Source of the DNA: Citrus sinensis
Lineage: Eukaryota > Streptophyta > Magnoliopsida > Sapindales > Rutaceae
Length of the DNA: 64,000 bases
Assembly: GCF_022201045.2 (NCBI RefSeq)
Contig: NC_068558.1
Location: 2,666,001 to 2,730,000 of the forward strand
Direction of reading: 5' to 3'
The notes under the pieces are model-generated. The model was not told the origin of the DNA. It ran no database searches and saw nothing but the letters and a program-made list of their open reading frames with translations. Within the stretch, counting starts at the first letter, position 1. Each line of letters opens with the position of its first letter. Both the position numbers and the translations under genes were made by a program. Of this stretch, positions 49,380 through 61,182 are shown one piece after another.

Positions 49380-52090
49380 TTTTCCTTTTCTCTCGGTTTT
49401 TTTACTTTTATTTTTTTTTCTGTGTTTAATCTCAGTTTCGGTTTTTAAGGATTAGTTGCTTTCTACTTTCGCTTTTATAGCTGATGATTTTCCTCATCAC
49501 TGGGATTGCAGTGTCTCATAAAATAATAAGTTATTTTTGTTGCGTAAATAAAATGAGTTATTAATTAAAAAGCTTTTGTATTTGAGAAGACGTGTCGTTG
49601 TTGTCACTGTTGGTTTAAAACTTAAAAATCCCAACGAAACGGTTGTGGCACAGTTGATAACGCAGGCTGAGTAAGTAGGAAGAGCTTTCGGGTTCGATCC
49701 CCATTAAACATACTATTTGGGAGAGGTAAAGAGCCTTAACTGTGACTACACTCCAAATCTAAATTAGTCGGGGCCCAATGCGGTCGCCGGAAATCGAGTG
49801 GTTTAAACCAAAAAAAAAAACTTAAAAATCCATGCATTTAAGAAAAATTTTTATTATAATAATTAAAATAAATATATGTTTTAATGATCTTTTATTTACA
49901 TATTAAGATTTATAAAAAAATAAAATAGAGTTATTATTTTGTTAAAATTTAAAATTACAACAAGAACTTTAAAAATAGGTGATAACTTATTTAAACAGTT
50001 GTTTATAAAAACTATCTCTTATCTATTTGTAGAATTGTTTAAATGAGAAAACTTACTAAATGTTAATTTTAAAATTTCCTGAAATAAATCACTTATAGCA
50101 TTTCAACTTTAATTTTAAATAGAGCTAATATTTTAGAAATGTATTTACGTGTGACGAAATTTTTATTAATTAAATTAGTATTTAAGCCGAAGAAGAAAAG
50201 AAAATATTTCCCTCCAATTTGCTTTTTAGTTTTTCTTTTTTCAAAAAGAAAAATAGAGCATATAAAATCAAAATTGTGATTACACGCTGAACGCTATGTA
50301 CATGAAATTCGTAAATGATTGCTTTGCATCGGCAATTCTCACCTAACAAGGGTCAAAAAAAAAAAAAACATGATCGTGATTATGAAATTTATTATCTCTA
50401 AATTTAATAATATTCTTTATTAAAACAAAAATTAATTAATATTCAAACAAAGAAAAATACATATTAACATTTACACGGCTGATCAGGACAAATTTTATTT
50501 GTTGGATTGATGTTTGAATTTGGGATTTGGAGTTGGACTTCAAGGAGGCAAGGACGGGCTAATAAGCGTAAAGGCAAAAAGGTGGGTGACCGGCCATCAT
50601 AGCGTCCAAAATGGTTGAAATTAGACGAGCCCCAAAACTTTTGTCGTTATATATACCAATCAATCTACTCCCAAGTCCCAACGTTTCAGAATTAAACACA
50701 AAACACAAAGTTTTCGATTTTCATCTCTTACTTCAATTACGTGTCGTCCTACAAAAATGTAAATTCACCGACACAGGCCATTTTTCTAAAGAAGCGGTGG
50801 GATTTCATACGAAGAAATTCGCTGGCATGTCAGCGGATCATATGATATGTATTGCATTGCATCCCATATTCCCAAAATTTTTATTTATTTATTAGTTAAT
50901 TGAATACGATACGGATTCGAATGCGACCGTGCATAATTTGAGCTTAGCCCTTAGCATGTGAACATGCGTAGCGGTGGATAACGACAATAGAGGTATGAAG
51001 GCGTCCGCATCAACCGAAGACCGGCAAATCGACGTTAAATGCTTTTATCGCGTCAGTAAAAAATTCTTTAAATAAGATTTTATTATTTATTTAAAGAGTT
51101 ACATTAATATTTAAAGTTCTAAAAAACACTCCAATTAAGATTTTTTAAATAAAAAATGATCATCTCTCTTCAAATTTGAAGAATTACTTTCTCACTCTTC
51201 AATTTATATTTTATTACTTTTTGTTGAAGAAAAAGAGAAATGTGCTTTAATTACTATTGACTTTTCTTTTAAAAAAATAGTTATTTAATTAAAATAATAT
51301 GAGCACATTTCTATTTAAAGAGTTTTTTTGGAGAACAATACATTTTTTTCACTCAAAACAAATGATTATTTAAAAAGTAAAATTTATAATATTTTAAAGA
51401 TGCTCTTAGCCATATATAAATAACGACATCAACACAAATTATCTTTTGCCCGCGTTTGAAAATTAGAAAACATAAAAAACATACAAGATTATTATTAAAA
51501 AAAAAAAAAAAAAAGGTAGAGCTATTCGCGTCTTTTTTCTTTACAGCGGTTTGAGTAGTGGTGTGAAATTTTGCATGAGAAGCTTGCTTGGCCTGCGATT
51601 GAGTCATGATTTTGGCACGTGTCGTGTCCAATGACTCTCATGTGGATGAAGCTTCTTATTGGGCTTTGAAGGAGGGGGCATATGGGGCTTTCCATTTCGA
51701 AAATTATGGTGGTCACCGGATTAAATGACTTTTAACATCGGGGAACAGTTGGTCTAAAGTTTGTCAAAAATTTTAGCCCGAAACCAATGGATTGACTTAA
51801 AATTTGTTTAGCCAATTAATAATAGGCATAGAAGCCATGATTCATGAACTTATGCAGATCAAGATGAACAGATACAGCGAAAAACAAATATATATTTTTT
51901 TATAAACACGAAAGAAAACAAAAGGATCAAAACACGTGTACATACATACGAATCACGCTAGTTTCATAATTTACATGCATAAATGAAATAAATGATCAAT
52001 ATAATAAAGAAACCAAAAACGAATCAATCCGGAAACGATATATGATCACGATCCCTATAATCACAAGAAGCAGAACTGGTTTAGTCGTAA
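49380..52090. other. intergenic DNA between ALDH10 and the small gene
   Basis: The first part is the ALDH10 promoter. A tRNA-derived SINE lies at 49632-49816. The remainder is AT-rich, including a poly(A) run near 51496-51513. The 94-codon ORF at 50611-50895 has no recognisable similarity. Confidence 0.5.
49632..49816 (+). mobile_element. tRNA-derived SINE with 15-bp target duplication
   Basis: A 185-bp insert is flanked by perfect copies of AAAACTTAAAAATCC at 49617-49631 and 49817-49831. Near its 5' end are a polymerase III A box (TGGCACAGTTGA, 49646-49657) and B box (GGTTCGATCCC, 49691-49701), spaced as in tRNA genes. The 3' end is A-rich, following GTGGTTTAAACC. Together these define a short interspersed element moved by LINE-type reverse transcription. 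The perfect duplication points to a fairly recent insertion, about 250 bases upstream of the ALDH10 start codon. Confidence 0.9.
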
Positions 52091-52351
52091 CTAGCGTTTC
52101 TGGGTGGTTTTGTGATACTTGGATTTGATCCACTGGAAGCCGACGGAGGTACCTTCTTTGACTTTCTTCAGGCCAGTCGAAGCCACAGATTTGGTCTTGT
52201 CAAAGCCGTCTCCCACCTTCTGCTTGTACTTTGCTGCTCCTGTTCCATTATTATTGCTCCTCTTTTTCTGAGGCACCACCGATATTGGGTCCGGCCCATC
52301 GTCCCATTGATCTGCCCATGATGTTCCATACGAGTTGTTCAGTCCTTCCAT
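52091..52351 (-). CDS. small basic plant protein of unknown function
   Basis: A single-exon 86-residue protein that I do not recognise. It starts MEGLNNSYGTSWADQWDDGP, an acidic, Trp-containing segment. A Lys-rich middle (PQKKRSNNNG, KYKQKVGDGF) and a helical-looking basic end (LKKVKEGTSVGFQWIKSKY) follow. There is no signal peptide or membrane span. Support for a real gene comes from a minus-strand TATAAAA (52521-52527) 170 bases upstream and a perfect ABRE-like element at 52545-52552. Composition is coding-like and unlike the neighbouring AT-rich DNA. A gene for a small unknown protein follows ALDH10A9 in Arabidopsis in my memory (At3g48180), but I cannot confirm homology. Similar short proteins with SWADQWD starts occur in plants; function unknown. 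Confidence 0.75.
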   Translation of the reverse strand: MEGLNNSYGTSWADQWDDGPDPISVVPQKKRSNNNGTGAAKYKQKVGDGFDKTKSVASTGLKKVKEGTSVGFQWIKSKYHKTTQKR

Positions 52352-53668
52352 TTCCTTTCCCGAACGATCTAATGCAATTCTTTCAGCAGATGCAGATCTT
52401 TGAATTTTTTTTATTCCTCTTTTTTTCTTTTCTCCCTCTCTCTTTTCTATTAGACTAGCAACTTGGGAATCTGTTACGCTTTATTGTTGAGATGGGAGAT
52501 CTGCGTGGGGCTTTGCCATCTTTTATAGTTTCGTCCAAGCAAGATACGTGGCCAAATTGGAAAGTCAACACGTCTGCTTTTCTTTTTCTTATCGGACAAG
52601 TATGCCCTTCTCCTTCCCAGCACTTTCCTTCCAAATCCTGAAATCCGTTTCTAATATTTTTTTATTTTTTTTATTTTAGCATCACGTGGAATTTGTTTAA
52701 TGGTATTAATTAACATCACGTATGATGATTAATTGTGGATAAAGAAATTACTGATCACATTGAATTAGTCCTAAAATCGTATTATATCAATTAGATGACA
52801 TAATTTACACAAAAAAGAAAATTCAATAACATATTTAATTAAGATCGATGAATCATTTTGCTGGGCAACAGTTATTAATGGTATCACAACTAAATAGTTT
52901 TAAATAATTTTTTTCATTTTCTTTCACAAGCCACCTGAATTCGAATTCTGCTGGATGTACAGGACTAACAAAAAATCCATTCCTAATCCGATAATTAACT
53001 TCCACTTGATAATATATTATGCGTTTGTGCTTGAAGGGTACTGCAGTAAATTCAGAGAGCCGTGGCCTGCGAGCAGGACATTCTTGAATCAACTGGAAAC
53101 TTTTGACCATAATTTGTGTAGTTCTGTGTCTACATCAACAATGGCAGGATGGGGCCGGTGATCGAATTTTTGGAGGCTACAAGTCCAAAGACTACCCAAG
53201 TATATCTTCACTAGAAGCTTCTTACCCAATGGTGTTTTCATGCAATCATACTTTATTAAATAACATTATTATATAAGAAATTGAAATGATTATTATTAAG
53301 GTAGCCCTGATATTAGTGGACCCTACATACTGGATACAGTTATTAACAAATGATCCTATTCAGGTTTTGGTGTTGATGGGGTGTATTTTGTCATCACATT
53401 GACCCTCATTGTATATTATATTACACAACTAGTCAGAGAGAGTTGGCTAGCCTATTTATCTTGGAAGAGTTATGCGCATAAAAATATATTATTCAGAAAA
53501 AAAAAAAAAAATTCTAGAAGGAAGTTGACTGGATTTCGATTGGTAAACAAAAGACGGCACCAGACTGTAATAAGATAATCCATTCACAATCTATTTTCCA
53601 CAACCATCAACTATTCTTTACTCAACACGCCAAAAGGTCCATTTAATTTGGGATTATGGCAGCTTCCA
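52352..53668. other. intergenic DNA between the small gene and NAGLU
   Basis: It contains the small gene promoter and the NAGLU 3' flank. The ORFs at 52853-53161 overlap on opposite strands and resemble no known protein. Confidence 0.5.
52521..52552 (-). promoter_or_regulatory. TATA box plus ABRE upstream of the small gene
   Basis: On the minus strand, GCCACGTA (reverse complement of TACGTGGC, 52545-52552) fits the ABA-responsive element consensus. It lies about 18 bases upstream of TATAAAA (52521-52527). The spacing and orientation suit a promoter with a leader of roughly 140 bases. Induction by ABA or drought is inference. Confidence 0.45.
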
Positions 53669-56600
53669 TCAGTGATCAAATACGCCCGTTCCTTGCAAGT
53701 ACTTGTTATAGAGCCATTGTGATGTGATCAAAGCATCACCGTTACTCTCCACCGGGTATACGTTTCTGCCGTTCTGCCAATAATTTGTAAGCTTTATCCA
53801 TTCCCTCCTCCAATCCTTCAAACGGAAGCCATCGCCACTCTCCAATGATTCTATCATATATTTGAAGTATATTGCTGCTCGGGGACCATAGTAGTCTCGT
53901 AGAAGTCCACTCCAGTACTTGTTTCCTAAAACAAACAAAACAAAACAATCTTGTTTCCTAATTACACAACAATCATATATTTGTGTTACATGCAAGGATT
54001 TGCACTGGTTTTCTCATTAAATATCCAACTGTCTTATAGTCAAATTCTGATGACAAATTTGGTAAAAACAATATTAAGTCATCACATCCACTTACCGTAA
54101 TCACGAAGCAGACTTGCTTCCTCCTGTGTGTTGTCGAACCACATGGTTATTTGAGTTCTTGCATTCCATTCATACTGTATTTTCCCAAACCATCAAATAC
54201 AATTAATCAATAATATCATGTCATTTATTGGCTAACATAAGGGCACCTAACCTGTTTTTCTTGTTCTTCATTTTGGGCAAGTTGTTTGGCACTTTCTAAC
54301 CAAGGTCCTAGAAGAAACCCATCATGGCATGCTAGGAGACCGTCCATATCTTCCACAAGTTCTAAAAACCTCCTACTCAACTGGAAAACTCCATGAGCAT
54401 CATTTAACTGATAGGCTTCTAAGATATTCAAGAACAGCTCGTTCGCATATTTTGCTAAAGCTTGTCTAGTCAGGTCAATTAAGTCGTACCTACAGATGCA
54501 GTGGAAGTGGCAGGGAAAAATTAACATGGAACAATAATATGATAGAAGGAACAAGAAGGATAGTGTAGCTAGTAGTCAGATGTTCTGGAACTAAATGATG
54601 CCAACCTGTATGTGTTACTTGCTGATAGCTCGTTACCACTTGCGATAAAAAGTTCTAATGCTCTGATTACTTCTGAAGTTGAATACCATAAATGTGGGTG
54701 ATCATATGAACTTGTTTCGCTCTTCAGGACTGCTTTTTTTGATACTGGTTTCCCATAGTTTTGATACTTTCCTTCAGTAACTGAAATTATGGATGGATCA
54801 ACATCGGGGAATGCTACAATTACATCCCTATTTTTGTCCTGTTTTAATATTTAGAACACATGATACAGATACTCTTACATTGTAGTCGAGATGGGAACTC
54901 CTTATTTCAACATATATAACCGATTACCCTATTGCAAAACATGACTTGAACAAGCAAGGGAACTTACAGTGGCACCATCAGTACAATTGTAGACTGTGTG
55001 ATATAAAACATTCCAGGCATCTTGTATTGCTGGAACTGATCTACCATAACGTCTAACTGAATACTGATTGATCCATGCCTGAAAAATGATTTGACTCATT
55101 ATTTTATTGTTATTACTTATAGAGAACAATGTTAAAAAGAAAAAGTCAAAGAAAAAGGTTGACTGGGATTTAATCAGAACCTAAAAGGAAGATAGTTGAA
55201 TGCAATGATACAGTGGGAATTGAAATACATAACTCAAGCATAGAGAAACTGCCATGAATAACTGGATAAATAAACCATCTGACTCATGAAAGTTCCAATT
55301 AAATGCATATATTATTTATAATCTAGAGGAGTTAACTCTCTATTGACTTTGTTCTGCTTATTGATTCAAACAACACAAAATTGGGCACACAACTTCTCCA
55401 GGAAGGCAAGGATCAAATCTCCAAGAAGTAACCAACTTTGGCACAATTTATTTGTGTGACACGAGGTGTTACTAAATCCCAGTTTCAAGATTGTAACTAA
55501 CTTTAAGCTTGAATGGTACTCATTAGGAAAGGACAACTTAGAAGCCAATGGGATAAATCCATGACACGACTTATCTAATAACATGTAGCAAAACTTTGTT
55601 ATTAGATGCTTTTCCTAGGTATAATTTAATCATACTTGTTTTCATTTTAACTTCAAAAGAGCATAATAAAGAGTTAAAGATGGATAAGCATGCAACATCT
55701 TAAACATTTGAAAAAGTCAGATATTACCTTTACATCAACATTTTCGTGCTGAAATGCCATTTCAGACATGAGATCATAAACAACAGGATTTTGTTCTATG
55801 CCTTCCATCGACATCCCAACCCCAACCTTCAGACATGTTAGATAATGAAGTAAGATACATAATTCACTAAGGTTTCAGGACAATAACAGATGCATAATTC
55901 ACTAAGGTTTCAAGACAATAGCAGATTTAGAAAGCAATTCATGATATTGTGGAAAAATAAACATTAAACAAACTTGCCATTGTTGTGTTTTCACTTGTAC
56001 GAGCTTCAACTGGTCCAAAAGCTATTGAATCTAAAATCCCATACATCTCAATATTTCCAGCAAAGTTATGCAGCATACACCTGATAAAACAGAACATTGG
56101 CAACTCATAATGATTATTGAAAGCGAATAAGAAAAGAAACATAATAACTTCATTAATTCATATCTTTGGTTTTATCCTTTGTAACAACCATATCCACCAT
56201 TTGACACGATTTTACTTTTCATTAAGAACCTAATACGTTATTGTTGATTAGGTAAGTACCCTAAATATCAATGATATATATTTAAAAAGTTACCAGATGT
56301 AAGGAACACCATAAAACTGCTTTGATGTACTCCAAATGGGTTTAACTTCAGCAAACAGATCAAGGACGACCAATTTCCCTAAAGGAACAGAATGTAAAAG
56401 TGCCTGGAATAAAAACTTAAATTATTGCCAATTAAAAGTGAAACATCTGTACGTAGGCAAGCTAACACCTCATGTTTTTCTAATTAATAAAATATTGCAT
56501 AGATGTAAATCACCAAACAATAAGCATACTATGGCTTGTTTGAGCACATAGGCACAATGATACACTTGGGCAGGCACATGTGCAAGAAAACTTAACAGTG

Positions 56601-59600
56601 GGCAGTGCGGTGCATTTCTCAACATCTCTAATAGACATGGCCACTCAAGCTTGTATACATATCAAAACTGACTAGTCCATTTATTATCACATATGTTACT
56701 CAAGTATATATTAGGTGAAGACATGGCTGACCATCATTTCTTTCAAATTATTTTTTCTATGCTTCACAACCTCCAGGTAAAAAGATGAAAGTCCTCAAAT
56801 TTAACAGTTTCATATGGTGCTCAAACTTTGTTCAGCTTAACCATTTGATATTAGCAAATAAAATCATACATAGATGAGGTAAAATGCAGATGCATTTGAA
56901 TGTGGAAAAGCATAGAACAACCAGTGAAGTCAAACAATTAAAAAGGATATACAGAGAACCTTCATTTGTGGAGGCCTCCAGAATGGATCATATGAGAACA
57001 ACCATCCCTGCAGAATATTCAGAAACAATAGAAAAAAAACAGTTAGTACTAATACAAGATCTACTATAGAGGAGAGACTAGATTTGGAAAGTCAGGGTCT
57101 TAGTGGCTAAGTGGATCCAGATTCAGACAGAACTGAGAACATAAATAAAACCAAGATGCGCAAACTCGGTTTGAACTCTAATAGCTGTAACCTGATTAAA
57201 AAAGTATCACATTGAATACTAAGCAAATAGTTTTTTTTTTTTCCACCTGCATTAGCCAAACAGCATCACTATCACCACTTTGCATTCCACTATAGATTGC
57301 TGCACCTAATGAAGAGATGTACTCCGGACTATCTACAGGTGGGGTATTCTCATCAAATGTATCACTGCAAAAAATTAAAAAAATTATGACATAACTTAAA
57401 AATTTAATGCAAAAATATGTAACAAAAAACTAATAGATATTATTTATGATCACAAAGAATCGCTTCGGGAAATTGGTTGAGCATTTAAAAAAAAAAAACA
57501 AACAAACAAACAAAGACCAATAAAGATCACTTTGGCCTCTTCCAATCATTATCTGAGAAAATGCACGTTTAAGTGAAATGAACAACAATAAAGATTGTCA
57601 AACATATATAAATGAAAAAGATTTCTGGACAGCAATAAAATTGTATGAGTAGTAACTTACCAGTTGTATATGTGGCTAGTCCTTCCATACTCTGACCAAA
57701 AAGTCAAGTGGAAGAATCATAAAGATTTAGAATACTTAGCACAAAGAATGTAACTCCAACGAATTTCATGTGCATGAAAATCTAATCAAAGAGAGGAACA
57801 AGGGATTCAGACTACTAGATCACCTTTCAGTTGTTGCTCAATAAATGCTCTTCCAATCTCAATGAACAAGGGATCAGTTGCATCAAGAAGATAAGTGCAA
57901 CACCATCTAGGATCACTCTTAACAGAAAACCTAGAGCAAATGGAAAGAAACAATGATGTCAAGTAAATGAATCCTTTTTCATTATTTTACACTAAGTCAT
58001 TGAGAATCTTATGCTTTCCTAACATCTCATTTTCAAGTTGGGTGGTCAAAGATGAGGAACAAAAAAATATAGCATTTGCATCAATGCTTCTGTGTCATAT
58101 ATAAGAGGAAATACCAATGATTAAGAGACACTATGTAAATGTATATGCATGGAAAAATATTCTGAAAAGTATTGATAAGTGTTTTAACATTTTTAACTTC
58201 TTTAGTCTAGACAATAAATAATCATTGCCGAATTTAAGAGATGCACCTCCAATGCAGTTTACCAAATCTTATTTTAGGAAATGAAGAACACAAGTTCTGG
58301 AGAAAATCTTGACCAACTGAGAATTCAAATTTCAAATAGCACATAGCATTACTTACCAATTTCCTAATTGTGTTATCTTTGCTGAAGGAAATACATTCTG
58401 CAGTGCTGCAGGGACATTGCCAGAAAAAGCTGGAAGTACTGCAAAATCAGCTAGAAGCATTAGAGTCTTACATCAATAAGAGGAAAAAGGAGTTAAAATA
58501 TCCTATCTATAAATTGGGATCTCTCACACATTTATTTTCCTTTAGATAAACAGCTTTCTTCTGGCTAACAAGACAAATTCCCTTTAAGACTGGTTATCTT
58601 ACCCACGAATTTATAATACCATATGATGCTGTTGCAAATTCATAATAACAGAATAAAATTCAAAAACTGTAAGCATTCAATTTTTCATCAATGAAAGTGC
58701 AAGTTATAAGAAAATTACCAGCATAATCACCCCTTTTTGTGGGCACTACACAAATAAAAACTTTTTGCAATATGTTAAATAAAAGATAATGAGCACATCT
58801 TGGCAACCATGAATCAGTGTGTTTATAGCTCCTTATCAGGCTCAGGATGTCATGAGTCCACCAAACTATTACAATGAGCCCATCAATATAACAGAGCAAC
58901 TCCTGCTACCATGAGGCCTCTGAGGCTAAAAATCATTAAGCAATGAGCCATTCAAGCTATTATTCTAGCAACAACAATCAAACTAATTACATCTCACTCT
59001 AAAGGTTTCCAGTCAAGTGGTATTTGTCTTTCAGATTGGAAATAGTTTAATAGAACTCAATGCTAAAAGTGGATGAAAAACATGTACCTGGATTCATTCC
59101 GAGTTCATACATTCTGACAAGAATTTTCTTCTGGAGAACTAATTGTTGATCCAACCAACTTTGAGGTAGAGGTCCACCCCATCTGTGAAAAAAATATGGT
59201 GCATCAAAGTGTCATATACCAAGTTTCTATTTAGGATATGGAAAGCCATCAGAGGAATGTCTCTGTCAAAACAACATATATGATGTTGAATGTGTAACTT
59301 TAAGGTTCCATGAGCAATTCATGCACACAATTATGGTTTGATTGACAAGCTCTTGCCTGAAGCATCAAAAGAACCAGTATATTCACGTGACTGAAAGGTT
59401 CAACTTGGGGAAATATGAGACATTAGTCATTTGAAAAATTTAGAACAATAATGACAGCATTAGTAAAATACCTTTTCCATATGTTCATTGAACGACAACA
59501 TTTGGGAAACAGTCAGGCTGATTTTTTTCATTTCCAAAACAAGAGCAGTTTCAAAAAAGTAAACCACGATCTGCAGGCTTACCCATGCAAATTTGACATA

Positions 59601-61182
59601 CGTGACCACGCCAGAAATCCGGGACCTCCAAAAAAGTCGTCCAAATCTGAATTGCTTATGTTAAATTTCTGATTGAAGGTGAAATGTAAATTAGTGCAAG
59701 AGAAATATGTTGCCAAACCAATAAAAGTCAAACTCCACAAAATTCCTGACTTTTGGAAATCCTGAATCAAAGTGACAAAGAAGCAATCTAGAAGTACATT
59801 AAGGTGATATGATAACTCTGATTTCTAATAGTCACTTGTTGAGTTGGATCCAACATTGGCTAGTTAAAGTGAATCACTTGGGTTTTTAAGTAGTATAGGT
59901 CCCTCCACCTAATGAGATAGCCTTTTGAGTTGGAGGTCTAGAAATTTTAAGCCTAACCCCTCAACAATTAATAGCCGAAATGTGGTGGTAGAACAATTCC
60001 GCGTCTATCGGATTAAAGAACTGGGGTTTGCTGGTGGTTTCGTCCAGAAAGATAGTTGAGTTGTGTTCCACATTGGCTAGTTTAAGAGAGTCACTTGAAC
60101 TTAAAAGTAGGATAGACTCCTGCACCCAATAAATTAGTCTTTTGGAAATAAATTAGTCTTTTGAGTTGGATACTCAAAAATCCTAGTCCAGCACCCCAAC
60201 ATCAGTGGTAACCAATTCTCTCCACAAGAAAGAGAAATCAGCAGAAAGCTACCTGAAAAACCTTTTGCCAAATAGTTTCTTGTCCTGTAAATGCCAGGGG
60301 CAAGTTGATACCTTGGAGAGCCATCCAATCAATTTCTTTTTCCCATCTTTTCCAGTCCCACCAGGCAAAAGTATCTTCCAAGTCATGAGAGAAGCATGAT
60401 TATTGTTACCACACAACAACTATAAAAGGTTCGTAGTCATAACATTAGAAAAATAGATCAGGAGATAAAGGAAAGTTTCGAAGAAGACGCTTACAACTAG
60501 ATGTAACAGCATTCTGGTAGTAATTCAAAGGAATGGGTCTCTTAACGAAGACGCCAGCATCTTGAACACGGGGAAAAGAGCCTAATTTAGGCATTGAAGC
60601 TACTTGTACACCACCTGTTTTGTCCCAAGATATATGTGAACCACACCAATACCTGAGGTACCAATGCAGACCAGCCAAAACTTCCACTCCAGTGACCCCA
60701 CTTATTCTGGCACCAAACCAAACCAATCAAATTTTCCATGATTCACCAATACAGCATGAAGAAAATGGAAATGAAGAAACATTGACATACACAATCTCTG
60801 GAGTGCCGCGTATGTAAGAAGAAGGATGATTCCTTAAAATAAAGCAGTATTCTCCACCACATTGCTTCTGAAATCAAAACAAGAACAATGAAATTTGACC
60901 TAATTTAACAGTAATAATTAATTAAAATTTGAGTAAATAAAAGACCTTAGAAATAATTCGAAATTGGAAGGCGGAATAGTGAGAAGGAAGGAGCCGTTGG
61001 AGAACGGCGTAAGCGGCGGCTAATTGGACGGAAGGAGGAGCACGCTCGCGGTCCTGGATATCGAGAAGGCGCGAGATGTACTGGACTCCGATTGTTGAAG
61101 ATTGAGCGACTGCGAGAGTCGAGAGCGTGATTGTGGTGATGAAGAATAAGATGAGAGAAACGGAGCGAAACGGAGAGTCCAT
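53669..61182 (-). CDS. NAGLU: alpha-N-acetylglucosaminidase (GH89)
   Basis: NAGLU removes terminal alpha-N-acetylglucosamine. The human enzyme degrades heparan sulphate in lysosomes; in Arabidopsis (CYL1) it is needed for reproduction. Nineteen exons in phase: 61182-60946, 60867-60791, 60706-60495, 60374-60253, 59668-59583, 59182-59088, 58438-58357, 57930-57824, 57691-57661, 57364-57247, 57007-56960, 56403-56294, 56080-55978, 55826-55728, 55078-54968, 54838-54606, 54489-54252, 54174-54096 and 53925-53669. The 814 residues match the plant enzyme. A signal peptide (residues 1 to about 27, [20 protein letters not shown]) points to vacuole or cell wall. Catalytic glutamates are visible as Glu355 in [10 protein letters not shown] and Glu484 in [12 protein letters not shown], equivalent to human Glu316 and Glu446. 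[17 protein letters not shown] is a family hallmark. The intron after 55978 has a GC donor. Confidence 0.96.

Noticed and set aside
50611-50895. 94-codon plus-strand ORF
   Set aside because: No recognisable family, no promoter signals and AT-rich surroundings; not strong enough to call a gene.
51000-51420. Possible MITE in AT-rich DNA
   Set aside because: Short TTTAAA-type motifs recur but I could not find paired ends or a target duplication.
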